Origin: Galeopsis tetrahit | Lineage: Eukaryota; Streptophyta; Magnoliopsida; Lamiales; Lamiaceae | Reading direction: 5' to 3' | Assembly (NCBI GenBank): GCA_963675135.1 | Contig: OY776126.1 | Location: 18,169,195 to 18,233,194, forward strand | DNA length: 64,000 nucleotides | Shown here: in pieces, positions 22,437-33,947 of the stretch | How the letters are laid out: each line of letters begins with the position of its first letter | Position numbering within the stretch: position 1 is the stretch's first letter | Translations under genes and position numbers: made by a program | Notes under the pieces: generated by a model | The model's input: the letters and a program-made list of their open reading frames with translations, nothing else | Told to the model about the DNA's origin: nothing | The model's database searches: none

Positions 22437-22736
22437 TGATGAATGATGTATTAAATTATTAATGTCTAGACTATAGTACTAGATGTTTGAAACAAAAACT
22501 CCTATTTCTTTTTATCGTTAAATTTATTTTATAGTTAAACCAGTACAAATTTCCCAACAGATGTTGAAAACTAAACCATGGGATATATGAATATTGATGA
22601 ATAATGTATTAATGTCTAGACTATAGTACTAGATGTTTGAAACAGCAACTCCTATTTCTTTTCATCGTTAAATTTATTTTATAGTTAAACCAGTACAAAT
22701 TGCCCAACAAACGTTCAAAACTAAACCATGGGATAT
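22437..22736. repeat. 150-bp tandem duplication
   Basis: Two direct copies (about 22437-22586 and 22587-22736) share AATGTCTAGACTATAGTACT and ACTAAACCATGGGATATAT at a spacing of 150 bp, with a handful of substitutions. Confidence 0.8.
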
Positions 22737-22840
22737 ATTTTTTTTAGGTTTAAAGTTTTTGCAATACTTTAAGTAAGGCCTAATTTTAAATTTGGTTACA
22801 TGGAATACATATTTTAATTTTGGTCCCATAAGTTCATTCA

Positions 22841-23081
22841 TGTTGGGTTTGGATGGAGGGATTTGATTTGAGAAGGTATTTCAAATGAAAGGTTTTAAAA
22901 ATAGATGGATTTCAAATGACATGGTTTTAGTGAGGATTTGAAATCTCTCTCAATTTTAACCAAAAAATGTATGGACACAAATCTAAGTATTTGAAATTCA
23001 CTCATAATCCAAACACATGGAATGGATTTGGGTTGTGGATTTGAAATCCATAGGCCCAAATCCACCCAACCAAACGCAACC
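22841..23081. mobile_element. Tourist/PIF-Harbinger-like MITE
   Basis: Inverted ends TGTTGGGTTTGGATGG and CCAACCAAACGCAACC are flanked by TCA on both sides (22838-22840 and 23082-23084), a TNA-type 3-bp duplication. The interior has repeated 'gatttgaaatc' motifs on both strands. Confidence 0.7.
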
Positions 23082-23146
23082 TCAAATTTTGAATTCAGTC
23101 AAATTATGTGTCATTGCAGGTAAATGAACCGGTCAAATCCATTTTT

Positions 23147-23520
23147 TAGAGCACCACTACCTAGGCCTTAGGTCCTGGGTTCGAGTCATGGGGAGGGGAA
23201 AAAAAGGGATGGGTATTTAACTTCCATCAAACAGAATTGACAAAGTGGGATAGCTCAAGTGGTTAGAGCACCACTACCTAGGCCTTAGGTCCTGGGTTCG
23301 AGTCATGGGGAGGGGAAAAAAGGGATGGGTATTTAACTTCCATCAAACAGAATTGACAAAGTGGGATAGCTCAAGTGGTTAGAGCACCACTACCTAAGGT
23401 AGGCCTTAGGTCCTGGGTTCGAGTTATGGGGAGGGGAAAAAAGGGATGGGTATTTAACTTCCATAAAAAAAAAAAAAGATCCTGGGTTCGAGTCATGGGA
23501 AGAGGAATAAAGGAAAAAAA
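23147..23520 (+). mobile_element. Tandem SINE array (three units plus a fragment)
   Basis: Three head-to-tail copies of the SINE seen at 20845 follow each other at 116-117-bp spacing: units around 23151, 23268 and 23384. They are joined by CATCAAACAGAATTGACAAA. The first lacks its 5' part, the third has a small insertion after CACTACCTA and ends in poly-A at 23465-23478, and a further partial copy starts at GATCCTGGGTTCGAG. Each full unit holds A-box-like and B-box-like motifs. Confidence 0.85.
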
Positions 23521-23559
23521 AGGCAAAGGACTGAATTCAAAATTTATGACGGCAAAAAC

Positions 23560-24410
23560 TTTAATCTCTTTATTTTTTTTGGAAACGACAAAACTTTATT
23601 AACGAATATAAAACATACCCAACATCAAACATCAACATAATACATATTAAGAAAATAAGTATTTTCATTTTTAAAAAATATTAAATTTGAACGGAGGAAG
23701 TGCATCTTTATTTTACATGTGTGAAATAATAATTTGAGCTTCATTCGTGTCACTTTTCATATTTTACTTTGTGTTTCACCTTTTGAAATACAATCTATTG
23801 ATTTTTTTTTTTACCATCCAGATGTTAATGGACTGATCCAAACTCATTAGGATCAAGCCCTATAAAGCTTCAAGATTTACAATTAACTTTAAACGGTCTA
23901 GGGACTAAATCCTAACTCTAAGCAAGTTTCGAGCTAAACTAATTTAAATTTATAACTATTACGGAGTATATTTTTTTCTTTTGAAAACCATTTATCATAT
24001 AATATTAAAAGACACATAATAATATAATTCATGTATTATTAATTAAATCGAACCACACTAATCAAATATAAAAATAAAAAATCAAACATTAATGAAAAGA
24101 TAACAACTACGTATTTAATACTCCAACATTACTACTAACTCGTTTTATTTAAAATATTTACAGCAATTAAAATAAAGTATTCATTAAATTATCATATATT
24201 TTTATTAAAATTTCATTTTCATTTTTTTTAATGGATTGACAGGCGATCCTATATGATTTAAACAGATCTAGGAAAAGTTTTTCGTAATTTTTTTTTCTTT
24301 TTCTTTTTTCAATTTAAAGGGGTCAATTTTATGGGATGCAAAGTGATACGAAAGAGACATGGTTCCTTGAAATCGATCAAAATCACCGGAAGAGAAGTGA
24401 GAGTATTGGC
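23560..24410. other. Intergenic DNA with a probable LINE tail
   Basis: At 23572-23602 a T run followed by GGAAACGACAAAACTTTATT resembles an inverted LINE 3' end. The remainder is AT-rich without a supported gene. Confidence 0.35.
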
Positions 24411-24422
24411 TCCACGCAACAA

Positions 24423-24512
24423 GTTTTTTTTTTTTTTGACGAAAAAGAACGATTTCATTAAGTGGAAAAGGTAGGCTCGCACCTTACATCATCGATAATA
24501 AAAGTACATTGT
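24423..24512 (-). mobile_element. Severely 5'-truncated LINE insertion (90 bp)
   Basis: Poly-T then GACGAAAAAGAACGATTTCA is an inverted LINE 3' end with poly-A. A 9-bp duplication ACGCAACAA flanks it (24414-24422 and 24513-24521). Only the last 75 or so bases of the LINE are present. Confidence 0.7.
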
Positions 24513-24521
24513 ACGCAACAA

Positions 24522-26211
24522 CTGGCTTCAATGTAGCGACCACACCACAATTATATTTAAATTGATCTATAACTAAACTACCAACCCTATATTAGTGCCA
24601 TCCCCATTCAATTGCATGGTACGGTGTAATTAAACTACAATTTTAACTTAAATTCAATTTAACTATTAAAAATATATTTAAATCACTTAAAATCAATTCA
24701 ATTGCATACCAGAATTTCTACTTATAAAAATGTTTCTCTCAATAATAACTAAAAGACAAAAATTTGTAGGATCATCTCACAAACAAATCATTTTTTACCC
24801 ATATTTTTTTTTTTTTGTTTGACAATTCATTTTTTGTTTGTCAAAATGCGGACAAATGTAATTTTGGACCGCACTTAACAAAAGTGACTATCGATCATTA
24901 GAGGTGTAAATGTGCCGAGCTGAGTCGAATAGTACTAAGTTCGAAACTCAACTCGATTGCTATACTCGAAGCTCAAAATTCGACTTGACTCGATCAAGCC
25001 CAAAGATTTTAAGCTCGAGATCGACTCGATAATAAACTCGAAATAACACACGAAAGACTTATCTCACAAAATGAAATCCATACGAAATAAGTGAGACATC
25101 ACAGTCAAGTTTAGCTCTAATTACAAATTGTTATTAAGATAATCCGACAAGAACGTAACTCTCAATAATAATTACACTATTAATTTACTTAAAAAAAAAA
25201 TTACACTATTATATCAATTGGGATGGGAAAGAACATTTTGGATTGGGTATATTGCTTAATCACGCGGACGAATGGACCAATATCCATATTCATAAACATT
25301 AGATGACAGTTACCTAAACTATCATTTTTTGTTTTTATGCTTTCTTAAATTAGATTTTGTCTTAAAAAAAATGAAGTGTTAAAATTTTATTAATTTCATA
25401 AACTCTTTCAATATAAAAATTGATTAAAAAAAGTTATTTATCAAAATGACCCGTTAAAATATGTATGTTAATTTTATTAACATTTAAATGTATTTTATGC
25501 AAACTTACAAATAATACATTTATTTTAATTATTAAAATTAAATAAAGTTGTCATATACACTATTTAATTTGAATATTGAGGTGAAATAAAAAAAAATCTA
25601 TAAAATTTTGATATCTAAAAAGTTTAACTTGACCAGTCAATTAAATGACCATCAATATTTTATAAATCATTTCTCCCTTTATTTGTTTATTTAATTTATT
25701 AACCAATTTGCAAGTGAACTTTGTTAAGCGTAAAGAGAGAAGACACTTTCTTAATTATTCCACTCAGGTTAAACTTATTTAAATTAATGGATTATGTCAG
25801 CTTATTCAATCACACGTAACTTGTTTGATTTCTGAATGATACGTTTATGGCTTACCTATAGAATATAAATACTGGTACAAGTAAAAAAAATAATTATAGA
25901 AATAAAGATTTTGTCTTTTACTAATAAAATGAATGTTTGTGTGCATCAATGTAATATTGTACTAAAATAATTTGCGGCGAATTCTAACTAAATTATTGTA
26001 CACAGTTTCTTGTGGACATTTACCTGATTTTTTTTTTTTATAAAGATTCCATATTGATTCAAGAATGAAATTAATCCTAAAAAGAGGCAGAGTAAAATTT
26101 TACATTTAATTTGCACGGAAAGAGTTTAGTGATATTTGAACTGAAAATCTAAATCATTTTATTGATTGAATTTTAATTGTGGCAATTTGGTATCGATCGA
26201 AAATGATTTCA
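24522..26211. other. AT-rich intergenic DNA
   Basis: No gene is supported. A degraded stretch with 'cgagctgagtcg' and 'aactcgattgc' motifs at 24901-25060 looks like an old member of the 9397 hAT family without recoverable ends. Confidence 0.4.
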
Positions 26212-27040
26212 ATTTTTTTTTGATCGGTAAAAGGAATTTTATTTATACTGGGTATAAGAAATACCCAAAGGCTAATTTAGTGTACAGGATTCAAGAGAGA
26301 ACAGTAAATGTAACCAAAACGACTACTGTTAAAAGACTACTAAGTGACTCGAATCATGCACTTGAGTGGGTCTGTCACCCAGGCCTTGAAGGATAAATTT
26401 GTATCAGTGGGGTATTTGATAGTGATCCAACTCCAGAGTCTTGCCCTTAGTTCCTCCTTGATCTTTGTGATCGAGAAAGTTTCGTTGCGGAATAGGATTG
26501 CATTTCTCCATTTCCATATGAGCCACACTACACCTAGCCATATGCAGATGGCTATCTTCTTCCCGTTTCGTCCACCAATAAGGCCTCCAAAATCTAGGAG
26601 ATGGTCTAGTAAGTCTGGTGGTAGAGCTGATGGTATCTTGAGCCAATTCAGACATTCCATCCAAACTTTGTAGGCTTGAGGGCATTCCAGGAATACATGT
26701 TTCTCTGTCTCTTCACTTCCACCACATAGTACACACCTTAGGTCGTCGTTCTGGTTGAGGATGTTTCTTCTTCTAAGGTTGACTCGTGTTGGCAGCCTAC
26801 CCCATAGGAGCCTCCATGTGTGTGCCTTGACCTTTGAGGGGGCAAAGCTCTTCCATACGTTCTTGAAACCTTGACTTAGTTTGTCGTCCAGTTGAGTGTC
26901 TTGGCTTTGGTTGAACAAGACCGAGTATGTTTCTTTTGTAGAGTACTTCCCCGTGTTTGATGTCTTCCACTTCCACGCGTCCTCGACCCCTTCTTTTGGT
27001 TTGTACCTGTCCAACACATTGATCAGCTCGTTAAGGAGTA
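26212..27040 (-). mobile_element. 5'-truncated LINE with zf-RVT coding end
   Basis: The poly-T run from 26212 followed by GATCGGTAAAAGGAATTTTA is the inverted 3' end. The coding remnant runs from about 27040 to 26340. No 5' part or matching target duplication was identified. Confidence 0.75.
26340..27040 (-). pseudogene. LINE ORF2 C-terminus with zinc-binding RT domain
   Basis: About 230 residues are open. They include WKSFAPSKVKAHTWRLLWGR, LPTRVNLRRRNI, then the zinc-binding signature CVLCGGSEETEKHVFLECP, which matches the zf-RVT domain found after reverse transcriptase in plant L1-type LINEs. A tail WLGVVWLIWKWRNAILFRN follows. The endonuclease and reverse transcriptase domains are missing, so this is a dead 5'-truncated copy although the remaining frame has no stop until 26340. 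The fragment at 11017 is from the same family. Confidence 0.8.
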
Positions 27041-27069
27041 TTAGTTACATTTTTACCTTTTACCAGATT

Positions 27070-27155
27070 TTGAATATCCAAATACGGTGTTTAGCGCCAT
27101 CCATTTGTTATTTGAATATCCAAATACGATGTTTAGCGCCATCCATTTGTTATTT
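27070..27155. repeat. 42-bp tandem duplication
   Basis: TTGAATATCCAAATACGGTG and the following 'tttagcgccatccatttgttat' are repeated immediately with one visible difference. Confidence 0.8.
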
Positions 27156-27159
27156 TCGT

Positions 27160-28705
27160 TAGTTTAATTGTCATTAGTCATTACAATGAATTTCTCTTTT
27201 AAGCATTCGAGACGCACATTAATTTTCTATAAGTTAATAAGATAGAAAAAAGTATTTACGTACCTCGATTGCACGTTCACTAATACTAATATAATGCAAT
27301 CCACTAATAATATAAAATTACTACTATTATATTTATACGAATAGTATAATAATATTTAAATACTAAAATAATTATAATATTTTTTGTCCTCAATAATCCA
27401 TAAAGTTAATATTTGAAACATTAATATAACTGAATATAATTACATACTCCGTATTAAATATTGTTGGTGGACCTAGACCCAGGTTAGATTTAATTATTTT
27501 TTATGTTTTAATTGATTTTTTTCAATTTAATTATTTTTTAATTTTATTTTATTTTCTTAATATTTTAGTTTTTTAATTTATTTTTCCATTTAAATATTTT
27601 TTAAATATTTATTTGATTTTTTAAAAAATATTTCAACTTTTATTTGGTTTTTTTAATTATTTTTTTAATTTATATACTTTTGAAGATTTAATTATTATTA
27701 TTTTATTTTTTTGGAATGAAGGGTATATAGAAAAGAATTGGAGTGTGTTTAGTAATAAAAAATAATTTTTAAATTTTAGTGGGGCGTGTTTAATATTTGG
27801 GGTGTGTATAACATTTTACGGAGGTTAGTAGCCCCACCCTATAATATATTAAAATTGCATTATTTTTTATTTATTTCTTAATTTAATATATATATGAAAA
27901 TAAATAAATAATTGTTCATAATCTATTATTATTATGTATAAATTTCAATCAATAAAATATGGAATAATATATATTGATGTGTCATCTGTGTGTTTGTGTA
28001 TGATATTTCAAACAATTAAAATGTGTATAATTCATTTGTTGTTATTGACATCATATTAAATTTGAATAGAGAAGGTTTGTTCTTGATTTAACTTCAGCTA
28101 ATTATTGATATGTATGTAAAAAAATGCTTAATAAATGTGGTTTAGTCAACAAATATACTATGGTCTTCGTATATATGGAAATAAATATTGAATTAAAAAC
28201 GTATTTAATTTAATTCAAATTTAAATGTGTCCAATCAACTTAAGTAATTAATCATGCAATTAAAATTTATTTAATTATTTCTTTTTGTTATTAATATCAT
28301 AATAAATGTGGATATGGTTCGTTCTTAATTTCAATTAAAGTATCAAATATACAGTACTAACTATTAATATGAATATAAATAAATATGTAAATAAATAAAG
28401 TATATTAATCACTTGACTTTACATTTTAAATATTGAATATTAATTATATATCGAGATGTTTTAAGAATATTAATTTTAACTGCATGCTTAATTTCAACCC
28501 CATGTAATAAGCGAGTTTCAAGCTATATAATATGCACGTATATTGTGTAGTATCTATTAGTTCTTCCAAATCAAAGTGACTTCCATTAATAATATTATGT
28601 AATCCTTTCATTCAAATTTTGTATTTATGATTCTCTCACTGAGTTTTAAAGATTATTGATTGTTTATGCATAAAATAAATACTTTTGAGAATATATTATA
28701 TGAGT
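27160..28705. other. AT-rich intergenic DNA, nothing identified
   Basis: Long A/T-rich sequence with no supported gene or clear repeat boundary. Confidence 0.5.
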
Positions 28706-28713
28706 ATTGTCGT

Positions 28714-29372
28714 TAGGGGTGTGCACCGGTCTAAAATCGGACCGAATCCGGTTTAGATCGGGACCGGAATCTACTTTAATGGGAGGACCGGAGACCAGAT
28801 CGATTCAGACAGATTCGGACCGATTTTTAATTTAATTTTTAATTTTTTCAAATATTTTTTTCAAGTTTTTTTTTTAAATTTTTTGAAACAAGAACAAGAA
28901 TGATAAATTTGTGTATGAAAATTTGTGTTAGTTCTTCATTTGAGATCAATTTCCGTCAATGTGAATTTTATTTACAATATTATTAATGGTATTTTGACAC
29001 TAAAAATAAATTGATTGTTTTTGTTCAATTATATACTTGAAAAAATATAATAAATCTCAACACTTTTACTTCACATCCTCACCAATTATTTAATTCTAAG
29101 CATAATGAAAGAAATATTTTCAAAGTTTTCAAATTAGTAATCCTAATTTTATTTAGTTTATAATAATTAAGGTTGTATTATTAAAAAAATATAAAAAATA
29201 TAAATAAAAAAAATTAAAAAATAAAAATTTGGTTCGATCCTGACCGGTAAATTCCGATCTTAACCCGGACCGGAAACCCGGAATCTTAAAATTCAATGGA
29301 CCGGATTGGAAACTAAGCGGTTGGTCCGGTTCCGGTCTTTTTTCCGGTCCGAATTTTTTTTGCGCACTCCTA
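28714..29372. mobile_element. hAT-like non-autonomous element
   Basis: The ends TAGGGGTGTGCACCGG and TTGCGCACTCCTA are inverted. Flanks ATTGTCGT (28706-28713) and ATTGCCGC (29373-29380) agree at 6 of 8 positions and differ only by T/C. Subterminal 'ggaccgg/ccggtcc' motifs are clustered at both ends around an AT-rich core. Confidence 0.7.
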
Positions 29373-29380
29373 ATTGCCGC

Positions 29381-30450
29381 ACTCACTTATAAATAAAACG
29401 ATTGTGTATGAATAAAATAAATGACAATTTGAATAAATATGTGATAGTTTGAGGGGTGCTAATTATATTTCATTTTTTAGATATACATATTAAATTTGAA
29501 CTGATAAAAAAAATACATACAAAATTTGAATAGAAAAAATATTAAAGCTAGTAAAACATGACATTTTCAAAAAAAAAAAAAAAAAAACATACAAATAAAA
29601 TTACTCTCCTTAGAAAATTCTTCCAGTAGAAAGACACTACCTCCACCCTAACAACCACACGAAGGCATCAACTCCACCCCCTACCCTCATCTTCTTCCTT
29701 ATACTCCACTCTTTCTTTAAAAGATACTACCACCATCATCACCGGTTGTCATCGCCTCAAATATCTGTCATCGTCACCGTTGTATCATCATTCCACAGTC
29801 CGCCACCTCCTCCTGTAGCTACAGTTTCTTCTTTAGTGTTGTAGTTCGGACCAACAATTCGATCTTTCCAAAATGAACCGTTCTTCTGCGGTCGATTTGT
29901 TGTCCCAATTTTTTATGTTATAATTTGTTGTTATACTACTTACTTTAGATCTTTTGTTTATTTTATACTTTCATGTACTTTTTTTTTTTTTAGACTTTTC
30001 ACGCTTGTTGTAGTTTTTCTCCCTCCATAAAATTTGTTTTAGTCGATTTTTACTCGTACTTGTTATTGCTTAGGTTGTTGGTGAATCTTTATTTTTCATA
30101 TTGTCTCTAATTTTTTTGACCGGAAAAAACAATTGCCATGAATTGAAGATCTTACCTATGTTACTCTATTAATTTTGTTTACTAGTTTTGTAACACTTTG
30201 AAAAAAAAAGGTAAACTATAAAATAAGACGAAAAGGGTTTAAAAGTGGCCTTCGTCGACCCCCCCTGAATTTTATCCACGAGGAACTCAAATTCCCCATG
30301 TGCTCTATTTTTCTTCTTAGAAACCAAAGTCACCGCGTATAATAAACATTTCATTAGTATTATAGTTTGTTGTTCAATCAACACGCCCCTCCCTCTTTGA
30401 CCCCCTCTGACCCACATCACTCTACTCACCCCATACTCGCTTTCAACTCG
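29381..30450. other. Upstream region of the first ERF gene
   Basis: Poly-A at 29570-29586 is followed by a C-rich stretch (29630-29830) without a supported frame. A possible LINE tail (TTTTTTTGACCGGAAAAAAC at 30112) lies 430 bp before the ERF start codon. Promoter elements of the gene probably lie in the last few hundred bases. Confidence 0.4.
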
Positions 30451-30451
30451 C

Positions 30452-30477
30452 ATATATATAAACCTCCCCAAGCCGCC
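30452..30477 (+). promoter_or_regulatory. TATA box and GCC-box core of ERF gene 1
   Basis: CATATATATAAACC gives a good TATA box about 85 bp before the ATG. AGCCGCC at 30471-30477 is the GCC-box core bound by many ERF proteins; it lies between TATA and the likely start of transcription. Confidence 0.55.
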
Positions 30478-30543
30478 ATTTCCACACATCACTCTATTCC
30501 CTTCTAACTAAACTAAACTACTATTAAACTACTCTTTTTAAAT

Positions 30544-31200
30544 ATGGTTAAATCACCTCATCATTCTTCCTCCAATTTGGAGCGCCTAATTTCCGAATCT
30601 TCTTCCTGCAAATACAAAGGCGTGCGCAAGCGCAAGTGGGGAAAATTCGTTTCCGAAATCAGGCTCCCCAATTGTAGAGACAGAATCTGGCTGGGTTCCT
30701 ACGACACCGCCGAGAAGGCGGCGCGTGCATTCGACGCTGCCCAGTTCTGCCTCCGCGGCCGCAACGCCAAGTTTAATTTCCCGGACAACCCACCCGACAT
30801 CGACAACGCCCGGTCCATGACTCCGGCCCAGATCCAGGCCGCCGCAACCCGGTTCGCCCACTCGGTTTCGGCCGGACCCTCGGGTCGGGTCGAGGATTTG
30901 GACTACTCGCAGTCGGATTCTCTGTCGTCATCGCACGTGGAGTCCCCGTGTCCATCTGTGTGCGATGGGCCCGTTCAGCAGGAGAGTGGAGTTACGGAAA
31001 TACCCATGGATACTGCGTTTTTGGACCAGTTTTTGCACATGGGTACCGAGAATAACATTCCCGATTACGGGCTATTTCCGGGTTTTGATGATTTTGCAGC
31101 CGATTTTATGGCTGACCCTTTACCCACACCTGATTATTATTGGCCTGAAAATAATAACGACGAATATACATCACAGGGTTCATTTCTTTGGAATTTTTGA
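30544..31200 (+). CDS. AP2/ERF transcription factor, DREB type (ERF gene 1)
   Basis: This is a single-exon gene of 218 residues. It encodes a nuclear DNA-binding regulator with one AP2 domain at residues 24-80 (YKGVRKRKWGKFVSEIR ... WLGSYDTAEKAARAFDAA ... KFNFPDNPP). The WLG element and the valine at AP2 position 14 are present; position 19 is leucine rather than the common glutamate. This pattern fits the DREB branch, probably the group II/A-5 type (inference). The C-terminal half is acidic and Ser/Asp/Tyr-rich, as expected of an activation region, and ends SFLWNF. The start is the first ATG after the TATA box. A paralogue with the same ending lies 7.2 kb downstream on the same strand. DREB proteins bind DRE/CRT or GCC elements and often act in stress responses; the targets here are unknown. 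Confidence 0.93.
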   Translation: MVKSPHHSSSNLERLISESSSCKYKGVRKRKWGKFVSEIRLPNCRDRIWLGSYDTAEKAARAFDAAQFCLRGRNAKFNFPDNPPDIDNARSMTPAQIQAAATRFAHSVSAGPSGRVEDLDYSQSDSLSSSHVESPCPSVCDGPVQQESGVTEIPMDTAFLDQFLHMGTENNIPDYGLFPGFDDFAADFMADPLPTPDYYWPENNNDEYTSQGSFLWNF

Positions 31201-33119
31201 GCCATTGGGATTTTTTTTAGTATCAGAATTAATTCTGGAAATTTTTGGTGCTGGAATTTCTGATATTTTCTCCCAAAATTGGAAAGACAATACTTATTCA
31301 AGTCCCACCCCTTCAAAATATTTAAGGATGGAACAATTTTTTTGTGTGACCATCAACTTCTTTTTGCACCTTTTTTTTTTTCTTTTTTCTATAAGAAATA
31401 GGAATTATAATATCGTGTGTATTAATTAACAAATAATTAATCAGTTTTTTTTTTTTGCTATTTCATTGCATTGTCAGATTATATATTATGATAAAAAGAA
31501 GAAAATGGAATGGGAGTGACAAAATAAAAAGAATGAAAATGAAAGAAGAAAGGGACACTCTCATTTACAAGATAGAAAGAATAAAATCCATGGTATATAT
31601 GTAGAGTAATTTATTAATCGCATACGTACGTCTTATAGCATGCTTGATGTTACACATTTAAAACGAGCTAGAATTTGTGGAAAATATTAGTATTATATAT
31701 ATATATATATGTGTCGAACCCTAAAAGGGCAATCAAGAATCAAAATAACGTAGTGGATCTGATGTCACCTCCGCATGTTGATCTAATTAATAATTAAATT
31801 TAAAGAATCATGGTCGTGTGATGTTGTTTACACAACCCAATTTCATTGCTCTTTTTTTTTTTTTTAAATGATATAAACAAAAAATATTTTAAATTTACTT
31901 ATTTACACTCTTAGATGATGTATTTTTTTTTCTTGATCCAAGTTTAGTTCTTAATGAAAATTTTATCGGACAAAGCTTTAATAATAAATCGACTGTTAGA
32001 TTCGACTTATAAACTTATGATGATATATTTTTTTTCTTTTAATATAATTATTACTCCGTATTAATTAGCCACGCAACCCTTGTGCTCCAAGAATGTTGAG
32101 CTTTACACCATTTGAATTAGTATATTTATAGTCCCATGTTATTAAAAAGTGAGAAACGGATTCACGAGAGTGTTTAAGTTCACGAGAATTCTTTTTTTAG
32201 TGTAACGATTCATTGTTATGCAATGATTGTTACTATGCATATCAAATAGGAATAAGAAAATGTAGAAATGAATGTTTCAGATTTTTATAACTATAAGACT
32301 AGAATGTGTTACCATGCGAACAAGTAACACTATACTACTTTAATTAATTAGAATGTTTGTCTCTTTCTTAAATGTGTTTTTAAACCGAATTTTTTCATAG
32401 TTCATATGTGTGTTCTTCACCGCTATAATTTGGATATTTTGAAAAATAGTTGCCCATATGTTAAACATAAAAAAATACTCACAAATCTATGTTACTATAT
32501 GACCAAAATGTTTAGGTAAGTATGTGTTATTCTAAGAACAAATAACACTATATATGTTAAACAAAAATGTGTTACTGTAACACCAAAATGTGTTAGGTAA
32601 GTATATGTTATTCTAAGAACAAGTAACACTATGTTAAGTACTTTAATTAATTAGAATTTGTCAATTTCCTTAAATATTTTTCAACTTTGATTTTTTGTCA
32701 TGTTTTATATTTTGCTTTTTCACCTCTTTTATATGAGTGTTCATTTAAAAATCATCCATAGATAAAAGAAAAATTCGTACTCAAATATGTGTTACTGTAT
32801 AGTCAAAATGTGTAACTATACGTTCAAGAGAATCTCTCATGCTTGACGGCCGAGAGGAATGGACTGATGCAATGCAATGAATGAAATGACGGTAGGTGTA
32901 ATCTGGATTCGGAGTGACGACGTTGTCGACGGTGGTGGTGGCTGCCGGACATGGGTGTGTACAGTAGCATAAAGGTCCTTTGTTTTCTTTTTAATCATAT
33001 GGGATGGGCGGTTGAGTTCAATTTTGGGCTTATGACTGTAACATGGGCCCAAATCAATTGAGAATACTGTCCTATAAAGTCTTTTAATTAAATTAGGTTC
33101 AACTTTTTGAACTAGCTAG

Positions 33120-33122
<3 letters not shown>
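31201..33122. other. Intergenic region with short near-repeats
   Basis: No gene is supported. Between 32480 and 32640 two near copies of a 70-80-bp stretch occur, each containing 'ggtaagtat.tgttattctaagaaca' and related 'tgtgttact' motifs. TA-runs and poly-T tracts fill the rest. Confidence 0.45.

Positions 33123-33167
<45 letters not shown>
33123..33167. repeat. (TA)n microsatellite
   Basis: About 22 TA repeats in a row. Confidence 0.9.
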
Positions 33168-33169
<2 letters not shown>

Positions 33170-33219
33170 GGTAGTAGAATTACCGATAGGAAATAAGTTA
33201 CATTTCACGTGCCTCACCT

Positions 33220-33892
33220 GTCCAAACAGTAAATTCTACTAAAAGACCACAATTTCCAGACTCAATCGTGAGAGGGTGGAAGGATCATCGATCAACCAAC
33301 ATACCTTGAAACTCTGCGATCTAAGAAGATAGCAACGGCTCGTGCTACAAATTCCCAAATCACATAAGAACGGACCCAAGGGCTACCAGCTCCAACAGGC
33401 ACAACAAGGTGCCACCATGGGAAAACCCGAAAACGGGAAGAAAACTCATCATAACAGGGAAGAAAAACACCATATCTAAACTAAGAAACAGACTAAAGTA
33501 ACATGCAGAAAGGAGAAAAAACGAAAATAAAATGGGATCAAACGGATGACTCACCCGATCGGTCACCGTGGCTCCGACGGGAAGATTCACCCATTGATCC
33601 CAACTAAATCCCTGAAAAAGATCCCTTCACCCAATGGAAAATCGGTGCGGCTGCGCTACGGGCGGCGCGGCGACTCAGCAGGTGGTGCGGTGAGCGGCGG
33701 CGCTGCAAGCGGCGAGCAGCGGTGTTGCAATCGGCGCGGCGGCACAACGACTTACTTCTATGCAGAAGGTGGGCGACGGATTATTTAGGCAGAAATTTTG
33801 TGTGATTTTATTGATTTTGTTTGGGGATTGAAGATGGAGAAGTTATACGCAGATTTTGGGGAGCAGATTTGGGGGAGAAATTTTAGAGAGAA
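33220..33892 (-). mobile_element. Retroposon related to the insertion at 12894-14391
   Basis: On the - strand the right end is C/G-rich ('gccgccgcgccg'), followed by GTGACCGATCGGGTGAGTCA and T-rich sequence, in the same order as the retroposon inside the first CACTA element. Coordinates are approximate and no poly-A tail or target duplication was located. It may be a LINE 5' region. No intact protein is seen. Confidence 0.45.
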
Positions 33893-33947
33893 GCAAGAGA
33901 AAAATTTAACTTCCATAAAAAAAAAAAAAAGCAAGAGAAAAATTTAA
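33893..33947 (+). mobile_element. Ultra-short SINE-type insertion with 17-bp TSD
   Basis: The sequence GCAAGAGAAAAATTTAA occurs at 33893-33909 and again at 33931-33947. Between them is only CTTCCAT plus 14 A. CTTCCAT-poly(A) is the exact 3' end of the SINE family at 23147-23478. This looks like retroposition of the last seven bases plus tail. Confidence 0.75.

Noticed and set aside
20845..23520. Genuine tRNA genes
   Set aside because: A-box and B-box motifs are present, but there is no acceptor stem pairing; the units have a common non-tRNA 3' region, target duplications and poly-A, so they are SINEs.
33546..33788. Arg/Gly-rich 80-residue frame on the + strand
   Set aside because: It reads antisense through the GC-rich 5' region of a retroposon and has no recognised domain.
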